Source of the DNA: Micromonosporaceae bacterium
Lineage (GTDB): Bacteria; Actinomycetota; Actinomycetes; Mycobacteriales; Micromonosporaceae
Reading direction: 5' to 3'
NCBI GenBank assembly: GCA_003543035.1
Contig: DPJL01000017.1
Span: forward strand, 10,665 to 37,026
Length of the DNA: 26,362 nt
The notes under the pieces were generated by a model. That model was not told the DNA's origin, searched no databases, and saw nothing but the letters and a program-made list of their open reading frames with translations. Below are positions 14,438 through 19,704 of the stretch, piece after piece. Every line of letters starts with the position of its first letter. Positions within the stretch are counted from its first letter, which is position 1. The position numbers and the translations under genes are program-made.

Positions 14438-16081
14438 TTAGAAACCCGGTCCGTGCTGGTGGCCGTGGCCGTGGCCATGTCCATCGCCGTGACCGGCCAT
14501 CTCCGCCTTCTTCGGCTTCTCGACGATCAGCGACTCGGTGGTGAGCAGCAGACCGGCGATCGAAGCGGCGTTGAGCACCGCATTGCGGGTGACCTTCACC
14601 GGGTCGACGATGCCGGCCTTGGTGAGGTCGACATATTCGCCGGTCTCGGCATCCAGGCCGTTGCCCCAGGCGGAGCCGGCGACCTGCTGCACCACGACGT
14701 AGCCGTCGTGGCCCGCGTTCTGCGCGATCCAGCGCAGCGGCTCGAGCAGTGCTTTACGCACGATCGAAACGCCGACCTTCTCGTCCCCGGTGAAGCCGAG
14801 GTCGCCGTCGAGCGCCGAGGTGACCTGCACCAGGGCAGCTCCACCGCCGGGCACGATGCCCTCTTCGACAGCCGCCTTGGTGGCCGCGATCGCGTCTTCG
14901 ATGCGGTGCTTGCGCTCCTTCATCTCGACCTCGGTCGCTGCCCCGACCTTGATAACGGCGATGCCGCCGGCGAGCTTCGCGAGCCGCTCGGCGAGCTTCT
15001 CCTTGTCCCAGTCGGAGTCGGAGGCCTCGATCTCCTTGCGGATCTGAGCCACCCGGGCCTGGACTTCCTCCGCCTTGCCGGAACCCTCGATGACCGTGGT
15101 GGTGTCCTTGGTAACCACGATGCGCCGGGCCTGGCCCAGCACCTCGATGCCGACCGAATCCAGCTTGTAGCCGAGCTCGGGCGCGACCAGCTCACCGCCG
15201 GTGAGGACGGCCATGTCCTGCAGCATCGCCTTGCGGCGATCGCCGAAGCCAGGCGCCTTGACCGCGGCGACCTTGACGGTCTTGCGGATCGCGTTGACCA
15301 CGAGCGTGCTCAGCGCCTGGCCGTCCACATCTTCGGCCACGATGAGCAACGGCTTGTTGGCCTGCAACACCTTCTCCAGCAGCGGCAGCAGCTCCTCGAT
15401 CGAGGAGATCTTCTGCGTCGTGATCAGGATGTAGGCATCCTCGAGCACTGCCTCGCCCGACTCGGGGTCGGTGATGAAGTGCGGCGAGATGAAGCCCTTG
15501 TCGAACTGGAGACCCTCGGTCACCTCGAGCTCGGTGGCCAGGGTGGAGCCCTCCTCGACGGTGATGACACCGTCGCGGCCGACCTTCTCCATCGCCTCGG
15601 CGATCAGCTCGCCGATGGTGGCGTCCTGAGCCGAGATGGTGGCGACGTGTGCGATATCGGACTTGTCCGCGACCGCGGCAGCCTTCTCTAGCAACGCTTC
15701 GCTGATCTTCGCGGCGGCCGCGTCGATGCCGCGCTTGAGCCCGGCCGGGTTGGTACCGGCGGTCACGTTGCGCAGACCCTCCCGGACCATGGCCTGAGCC
15801 AGCACGGTCGCGGTCGTGGTGCCGTCACCGGCCACGTCATTGGTCTTGGTCGCCACTTCCTTGACCAGCTGAGCGCCAAGGTTCTCGTAAGGGTTGGACA
15901 GCTCGATCTCCTTGGCGATGGTGACCCCATCGTTGGTGATCGTCGGGACGCCGAACTTCTTGTCCAGCACCACGTTGCGGCCCTTCGGGCCAAGCGTGAC
16001 CTTCACCGTGTCCGCGAGCGCGTTGACACCGTGCTCCAGCAGGTGCCGGGCCTCATCGGAGAAGCTAAGGATCTTCGCCAT
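14438..16081 (-). CDS. groEL: 60-kDa chaperonin GroEL, His-rich-tail (GroEL1) type
   Basis: A full-length (547 residues) ATP-dependent chaperonin subunit forming the double ring that folds proteins with GroES. Signature elements are GPKGRNVVLDKKFG near 31-44, the nucleotide-binding DGVTIAKEI and GDGTTTATVLA, and VEEGIVPGGGAAL near 400. The C-terminal tail is GHGDGHGHGHGHQHGPGF, rich in histidine, as in mycobacterial GroEL1, the copy linked to groES, instead of the Gly-Met tail of E. coli GroEL or the housekeeping GroEL2 of actinobacteria. A second groEL elsewhere in the genome is therefore likely. AAAGGAG lies 7 nt upstream of the ATG. It follows groES by 64 bp, with an intercistronic hairpin, and is controlled through the CIRCE sites upstream of groES. 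Confidence 0.98.
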   Translation of the reverse strand: MAKILSFSDEARHLLEHGVNALADTVKVTLGPKGRNVVLDKKFGVPTITNDGVTIAKEIELSNPYENLGAQLVKEVATKTNDVAGDGTTTATVLAQAMVREGLRNVTAGTNPAGLKRGIDAAAAKISEALLEKAAAVADKSDIAHVATISAQDATIGELIAEAMEKVGRDGVITVEEGSTLATELEVTEGLQFDKGFISPHFITDPESGEAVLEDAYILITTQKISSIEELLPLLEKVLQANKPLLIVAEDVDGQALSTLVVNAIRKTVKVAAVKAPGFGDRRKAMLQDMAVLTGGELVAPELGYKLDSVGIEVLGQARRIVVTKDTTTVIEGSGKAEEVQARVAQIRKEIEASDSDWDKEKLAERLAKLAGGIAVIKVGAATEVEMKERKHRIEDAIAATKAAVEEGIVPGGGAALVQVTSALDGDLGFTGDEKVGVSIVRKALLEPLRWIAQNAGHDGYVVVQQVAGSAWGNGLDAETGEYVDLTKAGIVDPVKVTRNAVLNAASIAGLLLTTESLIVEKPKKAEMAGHGDGHGHGHGHQHGPGF

Positions 16082-16103
16082 TCATAATCTCCTTTATAGA
16101 GCG

Positions 16104-16136
16104 CTGCCCCGGACTCCATTGCTGGATCCGGGGCAG
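16104..16136 (-). other. Intercistronic hairpin between groES and groEL
   Basis: CTGCCCCGGA (16104-16113) pairs perfectly with TCCGGGGCAG (16127-16136), with three more base pairs inside after a bulge. It has no T-tract; the groEL ribosome site follows. It could be a transcript-processing or stability element, or a partial terminator that sets the groES:groEL ratio. Confidence 0.6.
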
Positions 16137-16145
16137 AGCATCAGG

Positions 16146-16454
16146 TCACTTCTCGATGACCGCGAGCACGTCACGGGCAGAGAGCACCAGGTACTCTTCG
16201 CCGGCGTACTTGATCTCGGTGCCGCCGTACTTGGAGTAGATGACCTTGTCACCCACTGCCACGTCGAGCGGGACGCGGTTGCCCTTGTCATCGATGCGGC
16301 CCGGGCCGACAGCGAGAACGGTGCCCTCCTGCGGCTTCTCCTTGGCGGTGTCGGGAATAACAAGACCCGACGCTGTGGTGGTCTCAGCCTCATTTGCCTG
16401 GACCAGGATGCGGTCCTCGAGCGGCTTGATCGCAACCTTCGTCGCGGTAGTCAC
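16146..16454 (-). CDS. groES: 10-kDa co-chaperonin GroES
   Basis: A 102-residue co-chaperonin, the lid of the GroEL ring. The sequence from KVAIKPLEDRILVQ through the mobile loop (EAETTTASGLVIPDTAKEKP) to GGTEIKYAGEEYLVLSARDV is fully typical. I chose the GTG at 16452-16454 because AGGAGG ends 8 nt upstream; the in-frame ATG two codons earlier is too close to it. It is the first gene of the groES-groEL operon, with a leader of about 120 nt from a promoter overlapped by two CIRCE operators. Confidence 0.97.
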   Translation of the reverse strand: MTTATKVAIKPLEDRILVQANEAETTTASGLVIPDTAKEKPQEGTVLAVGPGRIDDKGNRVPLDVAVGDKVIYSKYGGTEIKYAGEEYLVLSARDVLAVIEK

Positions 16455-16549
16455 GAGCATACCCTCCTGGGGTATCGAAAACATCTGACTTATTCACCGC
16501 CTGAGCAGCACCGTCGTCGCGGGTGTCGGCTCTGCACGGGCGGTCTGTA

Positions 16550-16576
16550 TTAGCACTCTACTAGCCAGGGTGCTAA
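16550..16576. promoter_or_regulatory. CIRCE operator 1 (HrcA site) of groES-groEL
   Basis: TTAGCACTC-N9-GGGTGCTAA, one mismatch from the CIRCE consensus TTAGCACTC-N9-GAGTGCTAA. It covers the predicted transcription start and early leader of groES. Confidence 0.93.
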
Positions 16577-16581
16577 TCGTC

Positions 16582-16610
16582 AGACTAGGTCGGCTTTAGC
16601 ACTCCGTCAA
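16582..16610 (-). promoter_or_regulatory. Sigma-70-type promoter of groES-groEL
   Basis: On the minus strand TTGACG (16605-16610) and TAGTCT (16582-16587) are separated by 17 bp, a good -35/-10 pair. The -35 lies inside CIRCE operator 2, and the predicted start site lies at the edge of CIRCE operator 1. Confidence 0.7.
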
Positions 16611-16622
16611 GGCGAGTGCCAA
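16596..16622. promoter_or_regulatory. CIRCE operator 2 (HrcA site) of groES-groEL
   Basis: TTAGCACTC-N9-GAGTGCCAA, one mismatch from consensus. It overlaps the -35 of the groES promoter, so HrcA bound here would block RNA polymerase. The two sites are centred 46 bp apart. Confidence 0.93.
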
Positions 16623-16632
16623 TCGTTACTCC

Positions 16633-16704
16633 GCGCGGCTCAGCGCGGCTCACAGGTCTGTGCAGCGCTGCATCGCCAGGGGCTCGCTTTGCGGCCCCTG
16701 GCGA
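16633..16704 (+). promoter_or_regulatory. Structured leader of the methyltransferase gene
   Basis: A perfect tandem repeat of GCGCGGCTCA (16633-16642, 16643-16652) is followed by a strong hairpin: an 11-bp stem (16673-16683 with 16694-16704) with a further CGC/GCG pairing inside. The hairpin ends 2 nt before AGGAAG, the likely ribosome site of the methyltransferase, so it could affect translation or transcript stability. Confidence 0.5.
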
Positions 16705-16712
16705 CAGGAAGA

Positions 16713-17891
16713 ATGGCTCATGTGGATTTGGTCCAGCTTGCGTTGCTGCGAACTCCTTTAGGTCAGGAGGCGTTGCGGGTTGCTGCTCGCCATGTGAACG
16801 ACGAGCGGCTGGCCGCGATCTCCGCCCTGCGGGCCGAGTTCGATCCCGTGCTCGCGGCGGCGGCGTTGACTCAGGCTGAGCTGCGTCAGAAGGCAAGGGC
16901 CAAATTCGGGGCGGTGGCGGAGTCCATGTACTTCACGCGAGCCGGGCTGGAGCAGGCCACGCGGGGCCTAGTCGCTAGGCGGCGAGCTGCGCGACTGCGT
17001 GCGGCCGGAGCCACCGCGATAGCCGACCTGGGGTGCGGGCTGGGCGCCGACCTGAGCGCCTTTGTGGAAGCGGGAATCCGCGCCTATGGCGTCGACGCCG
17101 ATCCGGTCACGGCCGCGTGCGCCGCGATCAACGTTCCTTCCGCAGCAGTGACCTGTGCCGATGCTCGTGACTTCGACCTGAGCACGGTTGACTCGGTCTT
17201 CTGCGATCCAGCTCGGCGCGCGGGCAACCGTAGGATCTTCAAGCCATCCGACTATTCCCCGCCCTGGGAGTGGGTCAGTTCGCTTCCTGAGAAGGTGCCG
17301 ATGACTGTGCTCAAACTCGCACCCGGGATCGACCAATCCTTGCTGCCGCCCGGATCCGAGCTCGAGCTCGTGTCCGTGGACGGGGAGGTGGTCGAGGCAG
17401 CCGCGTGGTGTGGGCCGCTGGCGATGTCCCCACGGCGGGCGACAGTCATCCGCTCCTCGCAGGCACATGAGCTCACCGGGACCGGCGTCGTCCAAGCGCC
17501 CGCGGACAACCCCCGCTCCTATCTGTTCGACCCGGACGGAGCCGTCGTCCGCTCACATTTGGTGGCCGAATTCGCTGCCACGGTTGAAGGTGTGCTCGGG
17601 GACCCGACCATCGCCTATATCTGGTCCGACCGTCCCACCCGGACACCTTTTGGGCGCTGCTTCGAGGTTGACGAGGTACTCCCCTTCTCGCTCAAACGAC
17701 TTCGGGCCGCTCTGCGCACCCGTGAAGTGGGCCGGCTCGAGATCCTCAAACGCGGCTCGGCTCTGGATGTCAACACGTTGCGTAAAGAGCTGCGGCTCTC
17801 CGGTACTCGCGAAATGTCGCTGATTTTGACCCGGGTAAAGGGTGCTCCCGTCGCGGTGATCGCCCGCTCCATAGAATCGGCGGATGGCTAG
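16713..17891 (+). CDS. Class I SAM-dependent methyltransferase, THUMP-like-domain family
   Basis: A 392-residue cytoplasmic enzyme. The N-terminal helical part leads to YFTRAGLEQAT. The Rossmann SAM site is IADLGCGLGADL (about 103-114), with an acidic residue after the second strand (YGVDADP) and a DPAR motif at about 165-168, like the catalytic DPPY/DPPR of nucleic-acid methyltransferases. The C-terminal part (KRLRAALRTREVGRLEILKR ... RGSALDVNTLRKEL) matches the THUMP-like domain that actinobacterial homologues carry at the C-terminus. It probably modifies an RNA base; the target is unknown. I start at the ATG 16713 rather than 24 bp upstream because the upstream bases form the leader hairpin and AGGAAG is just before this ATG; GTG at 16722 is possible. 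It overlaps the next gene by 8 bp. Confidence 0.87.
   Translation: MAHVDLVQLALLRTPLGQEALRVAARHVNDERLAAISALRAEFDPVLAAAALTQAELRQKARAKFGAVAESMYFTRAGLEQATRGLVARRRAARLRAAGATAIADLGCGLGADLSAFVEAGIRAYGVDADPVTAACAAINVPSAAVTCADARDFDLSTVDSVFCDPARRAGNRRIFKPSDYSPPWEWVSSLPEKVPMTVLKLAPGIDQSLLPPGSELELVSVDGEVVEAAAWCGPLAMSPRRATVIRSSQAHELTGTGVVQAPADNPRSYLFDPDGAVVRSHLVAEFAATVEGVLGDPTIAYIWSDRPTRTPFGRCFEVDEVLPFSLKRLRAALRTREVGRLEILKRGSALDVNTLRKELRLSGTREMSLILTRVKGAPVAVIARSIESADG
17872..17877 (+). promoter_or_regulatory. Candidate -10 box for leaderless ybaK-type transcript
   Basis: TAGAAT, 6 nt, then ATG at 17884. It lies inside the end of the methyltransferase gene; no Shine-Dalgarno sequence precedes the ATG. Confidence 0.35.
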
Positions 17892-18363
17892 TCAGGGCAC
17901 ACCGGCGACGGCTTTGCTCGCCAAACAGAAGGTGGCGCACACGTTGCACACTTACGCCGTGGATGCGGACACGCCTAACTACGGCGCAGTGGTGGCTTCC
18001 GCGCTTGGTGCCGACCCGGCCCAGGTGTTCAAGACCCTGGTGACCGAAGTGGACGGCGGCCTCACCGTGGCGATCGTCCCGGTGACCGGCGACATCGACC
18101 TCAAAGCGCTCGCCTCTGCCATCGGCGGGAAACGCGCCGCATTGGCAGACCGCGATCTGGCCGAGCGAACCACCGGCTACGTGCGCGGCGGGATCAGCCC
18201 GCTGGGTCAACGCAAGCGCCTGCCCACCGTGTTGGATCAGTCGGCTTTGGACAGCCCGCTGATCTACGTCTCCGCGGGTAAGCGAGGGTTGCAGGTTCAG
18301 CTCGCGCCGGCTGACTTGGTAAGGCTGACCGGCGCCACGGTGGCGCCCATCTCGCGGGCGTGA
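17884..18363 (+). CDS. ybaK: YbaK/EbsC-family Cys-tRNA(Pro) deacylase
   Basis: A 159-residue editing enzyme that hydrolyses Cys-tRNA(Pro) mischarged by prolyl-tRNA synthetase. Family features in order are TPATALLAKQKVAHTLHTY at the N-terminus, GADPAQVFKTLVTE with the conserved lysine (about residue 50), IDLKALASAIGGKRAALAD, and YVRGGISPLGQRKRLPTVLD, where GGISPLG is diagnostic. The length is that of a stand-alone YbaK. It overlaps the methyltransferase by 8 bp; both act on RNA or tRNA quality, though a TAGAAT box before its ATG may allow separate transcription. A strong hairpin terminator starts at its stop codon. Confidence 0.93.
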   Translation: MASQGTPATALLAKQKVAHTLHTYAVDADTPNYGAVVASALGADPAQVFKTLVTEVDGGLTVAIVPVTGDIDLKALASAIGGKRAALADRDLAERTTGYVRGGISPLGQRKRLPTVLDQSALDSPLIYVSAGKRGLQVQLAPADLVRLTGATVAPISRA

Positions 18364-18394
18364 AGGGGCTGTCCCCCGTGGGAACAGCCCCTTT
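18363..18394. terminator. Bidirectional terminator between ybaK-type gene and small secreted protein gene
   Basis: AAGGGGCTGT (18363-18372) pairs perfectly with ACAGCCCCTT (18384-18393), and inner CCC/GGG pairs can extend the stem. A short T run follows on the plus strand. It lies between convergent genes, so it can serve both. Confidence 0.75.
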
Positions 18395-18404
18395 GGGGAA
18401 GGCT

Positions 18405-18851
18405 TCAGAAGTGATAGTGATCGTCGAAGTAGGCCTCGATCGGGTAGCTCGGCCGATAGCTGAGCTGGTGTGCCGCTCGAGCCCAGATCCGCACGCAGGT
18501 CCCGTTCCGGAATCCGGTGCCGAGGGCGCCGCCGAAGTCGCTGTTCTTGCCGATGTACTTGGCTTGCCCGCCAACGCTGCTGGCACCGTCCTGAGTGGAT
18601 GTGTACCCGCACTTGACCCACCGGATGTAGATCGCTTCCGGGGTACGGTCGAATCGGATGTAGAGGTTCTCCCCGGCCCGGGTGGCGTAGAGGTTCGGGG
18701 TGATCCACTCATAGACGGCCGGATTGGGGCTCACGGTGGCGATTCGGTTCACGTATGTCCCCGCCACGGCCGGCGTCGCGATCACGAGCGCCATTCCCAA
18801 TGCCGCCAGGGTGGTACCAGTCCCCGCCCGCACCAGACGTTTGATGTTCAT
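18405..18851 (-). CDS. Small secreted protein, function unknown, paired with GH25 muramidase
   Basis: A 148-residue exported protein. A clear Sec signal peptide (KRLVRAGTGTTLAALGMAL, ending ATPAVAG, cleavage at about 30) leaves a mature domain of about 118 residues with many aromatic residues (TYVNRIATVSPNPAVYEW, IYIRWVKCGY, SYRPSYPIEAYFDDHYHF) and just two cysteines (WVKCGY and GTCVRI), probably one disulfide. I do not recognise the family. GGAGGG is well placed before the ATG, which lies 10 bp after the GH25 gene stop, so both are on one mRNA and both are exported. A wall-binding accessory or modulator of the muramidase is possible, but only the neighbourhood suggests this. Confidence 0.82.
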   Translation of the reverse strand: MNIKRLVRAGTGTTLAALGMALVIATPAVAGTYVNRIATVSPNPAVYEWITPNLYATRAGENLYIRFDRTPEAIYIRWVKCGYTSTQDGASSVGGQAKYIGKNSDFGGALGTGFRNGTCVRIWARAAHQLSYRPSYPIEAYFDDHYHF

Positions 18852-18861
18852 CTCTTCCCTC

Positions 18862-19596
18862 CTAAGGGGTGTTGTTGGCGAGCGCGATCAGTCGCGTCCG
18901 CGTGCCGTTGAAGTTGTCCCGGTCGACGTTCCCGGCGATCCCGGCCACCCGGCCGGTACTCGTGTACTGCCAGAAGGTGTGGAAGGTCCAACCGGCCGGA
19001 AGCGCGCCGGGCGTGCTGCTCCACCGGGCGATCCACAGTGGATGCTTGCTGGCGAAACCGTTGTAGTTGCCGGTGCAGCTCACCCACCAGCTGGTAGTGG
19101 TGTAAATGACGGCGTAGCGGCCGGTCCGCGCCCGGTAGGTGTTGAGGAAGTCGGCGATCCAGCTCCTCATCTGGGCCTGGGACAGGCCGTAGCAGCCCGC
19201 CTCGAGATCAACCGCCGCCGGCAGGGTGCGGCTGTCCGCCGACCACGCTCCGCCATTGCTGGCCAGGTAGTTGGCCTGGGCGGCGCCACTGGAAACGTTG
19301 GGACGGGCGAAGTGATAGGCACCTCGGATGACCCCGGCGTGGTAGGCCGCCACGTAGTTGGTGTTGAACTTGGGGTCCTTGTAGGTGGTGCCCTCGGTCG
19401 CCTTGATGTAGGCGAACTGGACGCCGGCCGAGCGGACGCTGGTCCAGTTGATGCTGCCCTGCCAGTGCGAGACGTCGACGCCCGGTGTGCTCGCCGCGCT
19501 GGCGGGCGAGGCCGCGAAGCCGACGGCGGCGACGGTCATCGCCAGAGCCGCGACGGCCCGCAGGCCAACGCGGCGTAGAACTGCTGGTGATCTCAC
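18862..19596 (-). CDS. Secreted GH25-family muramidase (lysozyme)
   Basis: A 244-residue exported peptidoglycan hydrolase that cleaves the MurNAc-GlcNAc bond. The signal peptide (LRAVAALAMTVAAVGFAASPASA) is followed by a single GH25 domain: GVDVSHWQGSINW at its start (catalytic-site Asp in DVSHWQ), FAYIKATEGTTYKD, GAYHFARPN, AVDLEAG carrying the catalytic DxE acids, and WIARW near the end. Two cysteines (EAGCYG and WVSCTG) may form a disulfide. There is no cell-wall-binding domain. It starts with GTG at 19594-19596, with GGGAGG 5 nt upstream. The gene is divergent from the SARP regulator and heads a two-gene operon with the small secreted protein. Confidence 0.94.
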   Translation of the reverse strand: MRSPAVLRRVGLRAVAALAMTVAAVGFAASPASAASTPGVDVSHWQGSINWTSVRSAGVQFAYIKATEGTTYKDPKFNTNYVAAYHAGVIRGAYHFARPNVSSGAAQANYLASNGGAWSADSRTLPAAVDLEAGCYGLSQAQMRSWIADFLNTYRARTGRYAVIYTTTSWWVSCTGNYNGFASKHPLWIARWSSTPGALPAGWTFHTFWQYTSTGRVAGIAGNVDRDNFNGTRTRLIALANNTP

Positions 19597-19704
19597 TCGA
19601 TCCTCCCATTGGATTAGTTCAATCTCGTTGTGGGAGCATCGACCGACACCTTCATCGAAACCGCATCACTTCGTTCATTGATCTGCCATTCACTTGGGGG
19701 GCGA

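Noticed and set aside
13594..14484. Longer form of the membrane protein starting at 14484
   Set aside because: It would overlap the end of groEL and read through its terminator hairpin; the first 34 residues derive from the complement of the His-rich tail region in another frame.
14339..15691. Plus-strand open frame of 450 codons opposite groEL
   Set aside because: Antisense to a conserved gene; composition (Leu, Arg, Asp, His rich) reflects the complementary codons only.
16623..16712. Hairpin at 16673-16704 as a Rho-independent terminator
   Set aside because: There is no T-tract on either strand and no upstream gene on the plus strand to terminate; a leader role is more consistent.
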